Source: Actinoplanes campanulatus (GTDB lineage: Bacteria > Actinomycetota > Actinomycetes > Mycobacteriales > Micromonosporaceae). From it: a stretch of DNA of 64,000 nt. The notes beneath the pieces are model-generated. The model worked only from the letters and a program-made list of their open reading frames with translations, was not told where the DNA came from and did no database searches. Shown one piece after another: positions 38,963-49,000 of this stretch; within the stretch, counting starts at the first letter, position 1, and the number at the start of each line of letters is the position of its first letter. The position numbers and the translations under genes were made by a program. Where the stretch lies: positions 186,001 through 250,000 of the forward strand of contig NZ_BMPW01000007.1 in NCBI RefSeq assembly GCF_014647795.1, given 5' to 3'.

Positions 38963-39082
38963 TCAGAGGTCGAATTCCCCGTCTTTCGCCCCGCCGATGA
39001 AGGCGTTCCACTCCGCCAGGGTGAAGACGTGTGCGGGCTTGGTCCGGTCCTTCGTGTCGCGGACCTCGATGGTGTCATTCAC
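38963..39082 (-). CDS. Minimal DUF397-like peptide
   Basis: A 39-codon frame from a GTG at 39082 encodes EVRDTKDRTKPAHVFTLAEW then NAFIGGAKDGEFD, the hallmark C-terminal motif of DUF397. Usual DUF397 proteins are 60-80 residues and sit beside an XRE regulator gene. Here only the second half is present and no regulator is adjacent, so it may be a truncated relic. Confidence 0.5.
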   Translation of the reverse strand: MNDTIEVRDTKDRTKPAHVFTLAEWNAFIGGAKDGEFDL

Positions 39083-39204
39083 GCGCCGTTGTCTTTGACC
39101 CAATAGAAGTGCGCGCGCACAACGGCGGTGCAGGTGTGGTGGCTGACGTCCCCCGTGCTGTAGCGGCCACACCCGCCCCCTCACCTCCACGGAAGGAGAA
39201 GGCC

Positions 39205-39518
39205 ATGCGGAGACACCGTGCAGTGCGCGTGTGGTTCAAGCCCTGGAAGACGAAATGCGCCTGTGACTGTGCCTGGTTTCCGTGCCCTGACGCGGTGACC
39301 GTTGAGCGCCCGCCGGTTGCCCAGTCCTTGATGGTCATGACCCGATCCGCGATGCGGCGGAGCAGGCGGCCAACAGTCTTTCGTACGGCGGTTACGCCTT
39401 CGTCGAAGACGACAGGCTGGAGTCACTCGCCGCGACGCTGCGAGCGTTCCTACAGACGGCAGGAATTCCACTCAATGTCGCGGGCGAGACCGAGTCCGTC
39501 ACGTCGTCGGCAGGGTGA
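39205..39518 (+). pseudogene. Frameshifted small-gene remnant
   Basis: A very good ribosome site (GGAAGGAG) precedes the ATG at 39205, which opens a basic Cys-containing peptide (MRRHRAVRVWFKPWKTK, then CACDCAWFPCPD). Past about 39300 the protein-like reading moves to another frame, which encodes AAEQAANSLSYGGYAFVEDD and continues to a TGA at 39516. The two halves do not join in one frame, so this looks like one broken gene or two truncated ones. I know no function for either half. Confidence 0.4.
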
Positions 39519-39607
39519 CGCTCGCCCCTCCTCCATTGATAGATCGCCATGCATTGCCAGCCCGTGGCGCCAACGCATAGATGACCCGGAAAGCTACGAA
39601 CCACCCC

Positions 39608-41077
39608 TCAGGAGTACAGGCGGTCGAGGCCGACGAGGAGGATGCGGTCGTCCGTCGCGGCGGCCGCAGTCAGCTCCGTGGTGAACCCCGCACCGCCGTA
39701 GAGCGCGAGCGTGGTGGCTTCGGTGTCGTAGCCCTTGGCTCGCAGCAGGTCGCGCGCTCTCATCAGACGGTGGAGATGAGGATGGCCGATGACCTCGCCC
39801 CACTTCACCTCACCCAGAGACACGATGCGCCGAGGACTGTTCGCCTCCTGCGCGGACAACGCGACCACGTCGATCTCGATCTGCGTACGGTTGACCGGGT
39901 CGTTGACCGTGCCGGATCCGACCTCTGAGGGCTGCTCGGTGAAGAGCTGGTCGCCGGATTCCAGGGCGAGGGCCCGGCACAGGGCTTCGAGGTGGGGGCC
40001 GACGACCTGCGTGAGGAAGGTCTGCCGCGATGTCGCCCAGACCTGCTCAGCCCTGCGGATCTCCAGTTCGGCCCAGCGTTTGCGCATGATCGCTTCGTAG
40101 AAGGTGATCAGCGGCTCGACGATCCGGTAACGGGCCCGGCCCGGCCGGAACATGTCCGGTTCGCGGGCGATCAGTGCGCAGTCCTCCAGGACGTTGAGTG
40201 GGTGCGTGATCTGGTCCGCGCGCCGTCCGATGAAGTTGGCGATCCCGCCGTTGGTGTTGTGGCCGCCGGCGATCGCCGCCAGCACCGAGTGGTAGAGGGC
40301 GGGGTTCCGGATGGCGGACTCCTCCGCCAGCAGATATCGCGCCTCCCTGAACAGCGGCGTCTGCGGGTTCAACACGGTCCGGACCACCCAGGCGTCGAAG
40401 TCTTCGACCGAGGTGGGGGCGTCGCCCTGGGTGAACTCGTTACGGTAGGCCGGGGTCCCACCGACGACCGCATGCACCAGGGCTGCGAGCCGGGGGTCGG
40501 TGATCTCCCAGAACTCGGCTGATTCCCGATGCCGGAACGGTTGGACGACGAGCTCGAGGCTCGCTCGGCCACGCAACGGTGCCTGCCCGGCCAGCAGGCC
40601 TCCCATGACCGACATCGCCGACCCGCACAGCACCAGCCGTGCTGTGCTCGCCTGACCGCTGCCGCCCGGGCCGAGTTCACGCTGGATGATCGACGGCAGA
40701 GCCGGTGTCGTCCTCGACAGGAAGGGGAACTCATCGATCACGACGACCGCCGGACGGTCACTGAAGCTGCGGAACATGTGCGCTATCGCGTCGTTCCAAT
40801 CCCGGAACGGCGTCTCGATGAACTCGCGGGTGTGCCGCGCGAGTGCCTCGGTGAACAGCCGGAGCGACTCCGCCTCGGTCGCCTCGGTCGCAGCGAAATA
40901 CATCCCTCCAGATGCCTCGGCGAGCGCTTGCAGAAGGTAGCTCTTGCCCTGCCGACGCCGGCCGCTCACCACGGCAAGCGACGCACCGCCGCGCATCGCG
41001 CTGGTGGGCCTGGTCGCGAAGGAAGCGAGACCGTCCCACTCCCGGGCCCGGCCGAAGATCCGTAGCGGTTTGTCCAC
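39608..41077 (-). CDS. AAA ATPase with DUF234 C-terminal domain
   Basis: This protein (489 residues) belongs to the family often called archaeal-type ATPase. I start it at the GTG at 41077, with GGGAGG seven bases upstream. Walker A SGRRRQGKSYLLQ is near residue 30, where GRRRxGK is typical of the family. Walker B is VVVIDEFPFL near 115. A winged helix follows (GGIANFIGRRADQITHPLNVL), and the C-terminal DUF234 domain carries a REase-like strand pair (QIEIDVVAL and SLGEVKWG), a D...E-x-K arrangement. A DNA-binding ATPase-nuclease of mobile or defense type is the usual view. It stands alone behind a palindromic promoter. Confidence 0.85.
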   Translation of the reverse strand: MDKPLRIFGRAREWDGLASFATRPTSAMRGGASLAVVSGRRRQGKSYLLQALAEASGGMYFAATEATEAESLRLFTEALARHTREFIETPFRDWNDAIAHMFRSFSDRPAVVVIDEFPFLSRTTPALPSIIQRELGPGGSGQASTARLVLCGSAMSVMGGLLAGQAPLRGRASLELVVQPFRHRESAEFWEITDPRLAALVHAVVGGTPAYRNEFTQGDAPTSVEDFDAWVVRTVLNPQTPLFREARYLLAEESAIRNPALYHSVLAAIAGGHNTNGGIANFIGRRADQITHPLNVLEDCALIAREPDMFRPGRARYRIVEPLITFYEAIMRKRWAELEIRRAEQVWATSRQTFLTQVVGPHLEALCRALALESGDQLFTEQPSEVGSGTVNDPVNRTQIEIDVVALSAQEANSPRRIVSLGEVKWGEVIGHPHLHRLMRARDLLRAKGYDTEATTLALYGGAGFTTELTAAAATDDRILLVGLDRLYS

Positions 41078-41113
41078 GAACGCGCCTCCCACGGCCCAGC
41101 AACTCACAGAAGT

Positions 41114-41130
41114 ATAGTTCTCAGAACCAT
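41114..41130. promoter_or_regulatory. Palindromic operator/promoter of the DUF234 ATPase gene
   Basis: ATAGTTCTCAGAACCAT is a dyad centred on 41122, with a perfect GTTCTCAGAAC core. Read on the minus strand, a TATACT -10-like hexamer overlaps it, about 35 bases before the ATPase start. Autoregulation is plausible. Confidence 0.5.
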
Positions 41131-41173
41131 AACCCTGTGGCTCGGCAGCCTCCTCATCCCGCTCGACGACGCC

Positions 41174-41662
41174 ATGACTATGCCGATCGCGACAGCCGCT
41201 GCGCGCGACCTGAAGTCCGCGCTCGGGCCGGATGTGGCCGTCTTCGCCTCGGCACGAGGCCGGGGGCCGGTTCTGACCGTCCTGCGGCTCGTCAGCGCAG
41301 AGGAAGCCTCGAGCGTGCGCCCGACCCTGGAAGACCTTGTCGCCGGATTCCGCCGCATCGCGGGAGCGCTCGTCGAGCAGATGAGGGCCGGCGCGTCGCC
41401 GGAGGACGACTGTCCGGATTCCGTGCGATATGGCGACGCGACCTGGTATCTGGACCCGCACGGCGAGCACTGCCGGTTCGAGAACGCGGTGAGCGGCGAG
41501 GTTGTCGAGGCCAACATCTATGCTCCCGACGCCCTCGACCCGTACTTCCTGTTGGAGTATGCAAAGTCCGCCGGCCACTACGGCGTCGTTGTCGATGCGT
41601 GCGTGGAGGGCTTTCACGACATGTGCCGCCTACTCGACCAGGCTGGAATCGCCTACGGTTGA
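41174..41662 (+). CDS. Hypothetical protein
   Basis: The protein has 162 residues and I do not recognise it. It is acidic, with a hydrophobic N-terminal strand (VAVFASARGRGPVLTVLRLV) and a C-terminal half rich in aromatic and acidic residues (ATWYLDPHGEHCRFENAVSG, LEYAKSAGHYGVVVDACVEG). It has no signal peptide or TM segment. Size and composition resemble immunity-type proteins of polymorphic toxins, but no toxin gene is adjacent, so this is only an impression. It is divergent from the DUF234 ATPase and could share its palindrome. Confidence 0.6.
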   Translation: MTMPIATAAARDLKSALGPDVAVFASARGRGPVLTVLRLVSAEEASSVRPTLEDLVAGFRRIAGALVEQMRAGASPEDDCPDSVRYGDATWYLDPHGEHCRFENAVSGEVVEANIYAPDALDPYFLLEYAKSAGHYGVVVDACVEGFHDMCRLLDQAGIAYG

Positions 41663-41797
41663 GGCCGATTTCGATCTGCCGCTGATCGTGCTCGCCGCTC
41701 ACCTTCATGCCGCGACGTGCCCAGCGGCACGCGACCCGGCGGCATTCAGGTCACTCTGAAGTGGCGGCCGCCGGGGAGCCGGTTACGGTTGGCAACT

Positions 41798-42076
41798 ATG
41801 ACGACCTACTCCGGGCCGGCGAGGCTGATCCTTGCCGGCGGAACACAGGTGTCCGGCATGGCTTCGCTGAGCACCAACCAGCGAGGGGGCATCAACGGCT
41901 GGAGCGGTACCTTCCGTCCGGACCAGATCAACGCGGAGATCCGGGACGCGAGTGACGGGCTGTACCTGGAATTGCCTTACGACCAGATCGGGGCTGTTGC
42001 CGTCACCGGCGTCCGGAAACTACTGGCGACGCAGATTCTGATGTCGCTCACCGGTAGCGGCCCTGCACCCTTCTGA
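41798..42076 (+). CDS. Small hypothetical protein
   Basis: A 92-residue protein from the ATG at 41798, with no strong ribosome site. It reads as a compact beta protein (SGPARLILAGGTQVSGMASL, then GGINGWSGTFRPDQINAEI). Small beta-barrel proteins of this look occur near actinobacterial accessory genes, but I cannot name the family. No membrane or export signal is seen. Confidence 0.5.
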   Translation: MTTYSGPARLILAGGTQVSGMASLSTNQRGGINGWSGTFRPDQINAEIRDASDGLYLELPYDQIGAVAVTGVRKLLATQILMSLTGSGPAPF

Positions 42077-42092
42077 GCCGTGAATCAGCCTG

Positions 42093-42474
42093 ATGCCCGC
42101 CGCTGGCGGGTATCAAGGCGACGTCGGCACCGTATCCATATCTGCCGCCGGCCGCGCGCTGCTGCCCTGCCAGCCCTGTGCCTGGTGGCATGCAGGGCAC
42201 ACGCGAGCGCTCGCGGGCCGCGGGCACTCGGTAATCGACATCCAGGCCACCGGCGCCACCATCGAGCACTCCGGCGAGCAGTACCCGTGCCGACCGCTAC
42301 GCCGTCGAGGTGATCAGCTCCGTTGCCGAACCATCGGAGCGTTTCGCACATTTCCAACACCAGGCTCCCGGCGTCCGTCCCCATTGACACGGAACGTGGA
42401 TATTGCGAGTGTGCGTCCAGCATGTTTCCTGTTTGAGTCTGTGGACTTGTCTCTTCTCTCCGGGAGCACACCTC
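42093..42474 (+). other. Region with a short Cys-rich reading frame, probable gene fragment
   Basis: The 382 bases before the esterase gene hold one frame with natural-looking protein (SISAAGRALLPCQPCAWWHA, then HSVIDIQATGATIEHSGEQY), about 42120-42320. It has no convincing start, and after about 42320 it becomes a shadow. I read it as a decayed fragment. The esterase promoter and its ribosome site (CGGGAG at 42461) lie at the end of the stretch. Confidence 0.35.
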
Positions 42475-44196
42475 ATGTCACTGAAGACCCGCGCCTTGCT
42501 GGGCACCATACTCCTTTCGCTTGCGTGTGTGAACGTTCCCACATCGGCTTCAGCGGGGCCTTCGTCGACCGCGTGCGCCACCACCGGGTCGGTCGACTTC
42601 GGGGTGGATCTGGCCGGCGACGGCTGGAAGTTCACCACCGGCGACGATCCGGCCTGGTCGGATCCTTCCTTCGCCGACACGGGCTGGCGGGACTGGACGG
42701 TTCCGGACAACTGGGGCGCGCACACCGACCTCACCTCGTACGACGGCTTCGCCTGGTATCGCAAGACGTTCACCCTGCCCGCGCGACCGGACGGGGTGAC
42801 CGACTCGGCGGTCGTCGCCGCGCTCGGCAAGATCGACGACGCGGATCAGGCGTTCCTCAACGGGCAGGAGATCGGGCGGACCGGGGGCTTCCCGCCCACC
42901 TTCGACTCCACGTGGGAGGTGCCGCGCGAGTACTACCCGGCGGACGGCCTGCTGAAGTGGGGCGCCACCAACGTCCTCGCCGTACGGGTCTACGACGGCA
43001 CCGGTGGCGGGGGCTTCTACCAGGGACCGGTCGGGCTCTACTCGAAGGCGCGGCTACGAGCGCTGGCCGGCAACACGGGGACGGCTGCCACCCGTACCCA
43101 ATTGGCTCATGCCTGTGCCGTGCTGGACCGGCAGCATCGCGCCGTCGCCGCCGGGGACGTCCGCGGCTATGCCGCGACGCTGGCCGACGGGTTCTTCCAC
43201 CAGGGCGACACCGCCTCGCGCCGCGTCGCCGACCTGCGGCAGCTGCTCAAGGCCGGAAAGGTGACACTGACCGACGCGCAGGCCGAGGTGTATGTGGACA
43301 GCCAGCGACGCCTCGTCGTCGACACCATCCGCACCTGGACCGGGCTGCCGCCGACCCGGGAGTTGCTCTACCTCGACCCGCGCAGGCCGGTCGAACTGGG
43401 CGACCACTCCCGGTTCTTTCGCGACGACTACCAGTCGGCGGCGATGGGCCGGCGTGCGCAGTTCAACGTGTACCTGCCGCCGGGCTACACCCGTACCAGC
43501 GCCAAACGGTTCCCGGTCGTCTACATGCTGAACGGGTTCAACGGCAGCAACATCGAGTGGGAGGCCCGCGACATCGACAGTGTCCTGGACGGGCTCGGCG
43601 TCGAGGCGATCGTGGTGTTCCCGGACGGCGGCAGCGGCTGGTACGTCGACACGTCTGCCGGTAGGTACCGGACGATGATCGTGGACGAGATCGTGCCGCT
43701 GGTGGACCGGGCGTACCGGACGATTCCCGACCGCGAGCACCGCGGGATCAGCGGCGTCTCGATGGGCGGGCAGGGGGCGTTCACGCTCGGGCTGACCAAC
43801 CCGGCGGTGTTCAGCTCGATCGCCAGCCACATGGGCGCGCTGAGCCTGCCGCCGCTGGTCGGGACGTCCGCCGAGCAGGCCGCCAACGCCGGGCTGCGGC
43901 CGCTCACGCTGGTCGCCGGGATGCCGGTGGACGACCTCAACCGGCACCGGTACTACTTCGACGGCGGCGACTCCGACGAGTACCGGTTCGGGGCGGCGGC
44001 ACAGCAGATGAGCACGGCGCTGGCCGCCAAGGGTGTGCGGCACGACTACCAGTTGGGCGCCGGGCGGCACGATGACGCGTACTGGATGCCGAAGCTGGAC
44101 CGGTCCTTCGGGCTGCACGCCGAACAGTTCGCGGCCCATCCGGTAAAGCAGCCGCACGAGCCGAAACCGGTCCGGTCACCGTACGTCTGGCCGTGA
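42475..44196 (+). CDS. Secreted esterase (esterase D family) with N-terminal sugar-binding-like domain
   Basis: This exported protein has 573 residues; the ATG at 42475 has GGGAG nine bases upstream. A signal peptide ends near ASA-GPSS (residue 28). Residues 40-200 form a jelly-roll like that of glycoside hydrolase family 2 (DWTVPDNWGAHTDL, FAWYRKTFTLPA, NVLAVRVYDG). A linker domain follows at about 210-310. The esterase-D alpha/beta hydrolase (about 320-560) has nucleophile GVSMGGQGA, an Asp-bearing strand and the His of GRHDDAYW. It probably removes acyl groups from plant polysaccharides. It sits between defense modules without sharing an operon with them. Confidence 0.85.
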   Translation: MSLKTRALLGTILLSLACVNVPTSASAGPSSTACATTGSVDFGVDLAGDGWKFTTGDDPAWSDPSFADTGWRDWTVPDNWGAHTDLTSYDGFAWYRKTFTLPARPDGVTDSAVVAALGKIDDADQAFLNGQEIGRTGGFPPTFDSTWEVPREYYPADGLLKWGATNVLAVRVYDGTGGGGFYQGPVGLYSKARLRALAGNTGTAATRTQLAHACAVLDRQHRAVAAGDVRGYAATLADGFFHQGDTASRRVADLRQLLKAGKVTLTDAQAEVYVDSQRRLVVDTIRTWTGLPPTRELLYLDPRRPVELGDHSRFFRDDYQSAAMGRRAQFNVYLPPGYTRTSAKRFPVVYMLNGFNGSNIEWEARDIDSVLDGLGVEAIVVFPDGGSGWYVDTSAGRYRTMIVDEIVPLVDRAYRTIPDREHRGISGVSMGGQGAFTLGLTNPAVFSSIASHMGALSLPPLVGTSAEQAANAGLRPLTLVAGMPVDDLNRHRYYFDGGDSDEYRFGAAAQQMSTALAAKGVRHDYQLGAGRHDDAYWMPKLDRSFGLHAEQFAAHPVKQPHEPKPVRSPYVWP

Positions 44197-44327
44197 TCGT
44201 GGTCGCCGGGTCGCCCACCGCGGCCCGGCGACAATCCCACGCCGTTTCCTTAGCCTGGGACCTGCATCGAATGGGGATGGTTCGTTCCCAGAGCCGGACA
44301 GTGCCCCTGCTATTGGGCCCATGCCGG

Positions 44328-44676
44328 CTACCGGACTTCCGTCGAGACCGGGTCGAGCAGGAAGAGGCACTGGTCCGCGTTGAACTCGCCACCTCCGCAA
44401 CGAAGCGAAACTTGTCGCCTTCGCCCACCGCGGCGGGGATGTTCTTGCCGGTCAGGTTGAGGTCGAGGATGCCGACGTTCTCGTACTTGAAGGCCGGGCC
44501 CGCCGTCGTCTTCGGCCCCTCGTCGCCTGGTCCCAAGAGGACGTCGTAGCGGGTGTCGTAGTCACCGTGGGGCGTCAGGTTCACGATCGAGCCGTTGAAC
44601 GCGACGTTCCGGCCCTCGTATCTGGTCGCGAAATCCAGGTTCGCGTCATGTACTCGTACTTGATCTCGTCGGCCAT
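44328..44676 (-). pseudogene. Twice-frameshifted hypothetical gene
   Basis: A GGGAGGG ribosome site precedes the ATG at 44676 (MADEIKYEYM). The protein-like reading then shifts frame near 44645 (LDFATRYEGRNVAFNGSIVN, later VGILDLNLTGKNIPAAVGEG) and again near 44395 (GEFNADQCLFLLDPVSTEV), ending at TAG 44328-44330. Restored, it would be about 115 residues, a compact beta-rich protein I do not recognise. The good start and continuous homology-like texture indicate recent decay, or sequencing errors in two places. Confidence 0.6.
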
Positions 44677-44769
44677 GCGGCTACGCCCTCCCTGATCTGA
44701 ATGAATGCCGAACGCCCTCGAACGGTGCCCCTCACCCATCCGTGAGCAACACTCGACATGTATAGCATG

Positions 44770-44797
44770 TTGACAACGGATACATAAGGCGTATGTT
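44770..44797 (+). promoter_or_regulatory. Promoter of the pPIWI-RE cassette
   Basis: TTGACA (44770-44775), a 16-base spacer and TATGTT (44792-44797) form a good vegetative-type promoter about 100 bases before the REase gene. The surrounding DNA is the most AT-rich near the cassette. Confidence 0.6.
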
Positions 44798-44894
44798 GTT
44801 GCCGAAACAGTGCGTCGCCGAGGCTGGGCGGCACCCTCACCTCGTCGGACACTTCGTCCGACATCAAATCCACCGTCTGCTCACGATTACTTCG

Positions 44895-46010
44895 ATGGAG
44901 CTGAAGGACTTGACCACCGACTCGTCGCGGCTTTCAGAACGGATCGTCATCGCCCAGCTGGCAGCCGGCGTCCTCGATTACGCAGCCGCCATGTCCGCCG
45001 GCAAGACGTTTCGGCTGCCGTACCCCCCGAACCTTCAACTCGCCCTCGACCGCTTGACGATGGTGGCTTGGCAGCAGAACGCCGAGCCACCCAGCAACGT
45101 CGTGGAACTCCTTCAGCTGGCGGCGAGGCCTTTCGAATCCTGGCCGATCCGGCTTTCGGACGCCGATGTGGATCCCGGCGAGACCCTGCTCGCTTACGGA
45201 CGCCCATCCGTCACATGCGAGGAGCTCGGCGGCCTTGGTGGCGACGTGGCGGCCGAGATGCGCCAGAACGCACTGATGCTCGCGGTGATGGACAAAACCC
45301 GCGCGGCGGGCGCGCCCGATTCGTACGTCGCCTTCCGCCGCCTTTTGATCGAACGTCCGGCGATCACCGCACTGGGGCTCGACGCCCGACTCGCCGACCC
45401 GGAGCTTGCCGTCGTCGCCGACGAGCTTCGGCTCGCATATCCGGAGGCTCCGCCGGAGGCGAGGGCCGACGGAATCGTCCGCACCTGCGGCGGATGTAAC
45501 GGCCTGCGGTTGCCTCTCGACGACGACCGGACGTGGGTGTGCGAGGACTACTCCTGCCCGGCGCCGGGCACACCGGGTCCCGATCACTCAGCGGCCGAGG
45601 GCGTGCACTGGCTGCGCCGAGAGCTCCGTACCTTCGTCACCGGTCCGGGGCGGGCGGAGTTGCGCATCGCCGAGGCGATCGAGGCGATGGGCGTGCCCGT
45701 ACAGCTCTGGCCCGACTTCGATTCCTGCGACCTGGCCGTCTTCGCCGACCGGCCATGGGTGGCCGACATCAAGGCATGGCGCAACCCCACCCGCCTGGGC
45801 CGGGCGCTGCGCGAGCGGATGTTCAGGGTGCCACCGGAGGCCGAGAAGGCGTACATCGTCATCGGCAGCGAGCAGGTACGGATGCACCCCCGCTACGTCG
45901 CGGTGCTACGGCGGGCCTGTCCGGCGCTGAAGCCGGGCAAGCGAGTGACCGCCGTCGCCGAGAAGCAGTTCCTGGATGCGGTGCGCCGCGAGGTGGAGGC
46001 ACGACGGTGA
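44895..46010 (+). CDS. pPIWI-RE-associated restriction endonuclease-fold protein
   Basis: The first gene of the pPIWI-RE cassette (371 residues). The C-terminal half carries a Zn ribbon (Cys 198, 201, 216, 221) followed by a PD-(D/E)xK nuclease core: acidic PDFDSCD (Asp 274, 276), then WVADIKAW (Asp 291, Lys 293). The N-terminal half is helical. Published gene-neighbourhood work on pPIWI-RE describes just such a REase partner. Target-DNA cleavage is inferred. I chose the ATG at 44895; ATG 44793 lies inside the predicted -10 box. No ribosome site is visible, so initiation may be unusual. The stop overlaps the helicase start. Confidence 0.8.
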   Translation: MELKDLTTDSSRLSERIVIAQLAAGVLDYAAAMSAGKTFRLPYPPNLQLALDRLTMVAWQQNAEPPSNVVELLQLAARPFESWPIRLSDADVDPGETLLAYGRPSVTCEELGGLGGDVAAEMRQNALMLAVMDKTRAAGAPDSYVAFRRLLIERPAITALGLDARLADPELAVVADELRLAYPEAPPEARADGIVRTCGGCNGLRLPLDDDRTWVCEDYSCPAPGTPGPDHSAAEGVHWLRRELRTFVTGPGRAELRIAEAIEAMGVPVQLWPDFDSCDLAVFADRPWVADIKAWRNPTRLGRALRERMFRVPPEAEKAYIVIGSEQVRMHPRYVAVLRRACPALKPGKRVTAVAEKQFLDAVRREVEARR

Positions 46011-49000
46011 GGCAGATCCAGAACCTTCGCGCACGGTTCCGCCGAGCCTTGGCCGGCGTCTACACACCGGCCGACGGTCAGCCGTCGGCGAGTGGCCTGA
46101 TGGATGTCGAGCTGTGTCTGTATCTCCTGGAGACCGTCGCCAAGGGCCAGGCCGCCACCGGTGTGCCGGCCCTGCTCGACGGCTATCGGGCGCTCTGGGA
46201 CGCGGTCTCCCTGATCCCGGTCGATGCCGGAGTGCGGCTGGCCAACGCCCGCACTCTCCTTTGGCCCAATCAGCGATCGTACGGGTGGGACAGCGCCCTT
46301 CGCGGCTACCTGTCGGTGACCGCGGACGTCCGCGGTTACCGGCTGGACGAGCTCGGACGCCCGGTACGGCAGGAGTGCCGTGTCGCTCCGGATCGCTGGA
46401 CCTGGTACGAGCGGCTGCTCACCGAGCCGTTGCCGTTCACCGTCACCGCGGCACGGCCCGCCGAACCCGGACGGCACCGGATGAGGTCGACGGCGCGCGG
46501 CGTCGGTGTCGACATCCCCGAGAACCTGCCCATCCTTCCAGATCCGGTTCTGCACGATCTGACCGTGCGGACCCGTGAGCCGATCGAGGTGACCTGGGAC
46601 CAGTTGGAGGCGACCGCGGTCGCGATGGACGGGGACGACCGGCGGCTCGGTCGCGACGACAACCATTGGGCGGAACGACTTCGCGACGTCACTCTGCAGG
46701 TGCGTCTGGATGACGACACGTTCGTCGACGGCACGGTGCTCCGCATCGACCGGATCCTCCACCTGGTCGGAATGGTCAGTGTCGGCAAGAGCACCCTGGT
46801 CATGATCCTGGCGGTGTGGGCGGCTCAGCACGACCGCCGGGTCACGATCGTGATGGGTGACAACTCCGCCGCGCTGCGGGCCGCCCACGACCTGTCCGGC
46901 TACCCGGGGGTGGTCGCCGCCCCGGTCATGGGCCAGAACCGCCAGCGGCACGCCGAGCGCCTGCATCACCTTCAACCCGCGGCGCCGGGACAGCTACTTC
47001 CGCGGCGACCGTACGGATTCGACCTGGTCAGCACCGCATGCGCTCTCAACACGCTGCGGGATGCGGCGCCACCACTGGCGATCCGGGAGGCACCCTGCCA
47101 GGACCTGATCGCCACCGACGACGACGAGCCGGTGGACGGCTGGCGTAACCGTCCCCGCCGTACCTGCCCGTTGTGGCACGGATGTCAGCGTCACGAGGCG
47201 GCACGCCGGCTCGTGACGGCGAACGTCTGGATCGCCACGCCGTGGAGCCTGGTGCACACCCGGGTGCCGGATCCGCTGTCGGCCGAGCAGATGCGCTACC
47301 TGGAGGCGGCGTGGCGGCGCAGTGACCTTTTCCTGGTGGACGAGGCCGACCAGGTGCAGACGAACCTCGATGCGATGTTCGCCAACTCGCAGGTTCTCCT
47401 CGGGCCGAGCGAGGAGGCGTGGATCGACGAGATCGACGCGCGAGTCCGAGAGACGCTACGAGCCGAGGGCCGGGCTCAGGTCCGCTCACGGCAGGTCCGC
47501 CGGTTCATGCTGGCGCTGAACAATGCGCGGACCGCGGCCGACATCATCTATCAGCTCCTGCACCGTGACCGCGTCCGTCCCGACCGCCCGGTGCTGAGCT
47601 GGGTCGACCCCAACTACTTCACCGCCTGGTCGTTGTTCGACGACCTCGCCAAGGACTGGGCCGGCCTCGGCGCTCGGCCGGCGCCGGGCTGGGAGAGCGA
47701 TCCGCTATACCGGTCGCTGCGTGACGGGTTCAACGACTTCATCGACGCGCCCACCGACACCTCCGGCGACGGCGTCTCGTCCGGGCTCGCGGAACTGGCC
47801 GAAGTGTTGCTCACCAACACCGACGAGGACGCTCGCGAAGAGAACGTCCGAACCTGGTTGGCTGAACTCGCCGAGGACACGAAGGTCTCCCCCAGTGACC
47901 TCGACACGAACGTGTGGCGCCTGGAGCTGGCCGTCGCGGTCGCGGTGCTGGAGAACCGGCTCAACCAGATGCTCACCATGTGGCCCGAGGTCGCGGCCGA
48001 GCTGGAGCTGTTCGACAGCCTGCCCACCGAGGTACGACGAGCGCCCGTCGACCTCGCCGTCGCGGTGCCGGAGTCCCCGATGGGCAACGTGCTCGGATTC
48101 CAGTACGTCGAGGACGACAACGGCAGCCGCGACGGACAGCTCGGTGAGTTCCGCTTCTTCCGCTACACCGGTGTCGGCCGCGCACTCCTGATCAACCTGC
48201 CGGACCTGTTCCCCACCGACGGGCCCGGACCCGGCGTCCTGCTGCTCTCGGGCACCAGTTGGGCGGGCACCTCACCGCGCTATCACATCGACGTGCCGGT
48301 GACCGCGATCCTGCGCCCGACCGCGGGCAAGCTCGCCGAGATCGGACGGACCACGTTCACTCTCGACATTCAGCACAGCGGCGAACGCAGCACCCCGATC
48401 TGGATCTCCGGCCGCTACGGCGAGGCACGCACCTCGGCTCTACGGCAGGTGGTCGAGGCCCTGACCCGTCCGGGGCCAGGCCCGGGACAACCGAACCGGC
48501 TGGAACGAGAACGCGCGACGCTGCCACCGGATCGCCGGAAGATCATGCTGCTGGTCGGCAGTTACGCCGAGGCCCGTACGGTCACCGACGAGATCCGGCG
48601 CCTGAAGTCGTCGTGGGCCGATCAGGTCAAATGCCTGGTCGGCGACGACGAGCAGGAGAGCGGATGGGACGACGCACACCTGCTCCGCCGCCATCGGGTC
48701 GCCGATTTCGGCACCGACGACGCCTGGCTGCTCGTCGCCCCGGTACTGGCCGTGGAGCGTGGCCACAACATCCTCAACGAGGAGGGCATCGCCGCGATCG
48801 GCGCCGCCTTCTTCCTGGTGCGACCGCACCCGAGGCCGAAGGACCTGGGATACGTCACCCAGCGCATCAACCAGTACGCCATAGAGCAGCTCCGCCCGCA
48901 GCCTCTCGCCGACGACTGCCCGGAGTCGGAGCGGCTCGCCACCGCCGGACGGCAACGGCGTCGGTCGGCACAACGGCAGTGGCGTCGCCTGCTGCGTGCG

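Noticed and set aside
42093-43664. 523-codon frame running into the esterase
   Set aside because: Only the first ~70 codons look natural; the rest is a shadow of the esterase in another frame.
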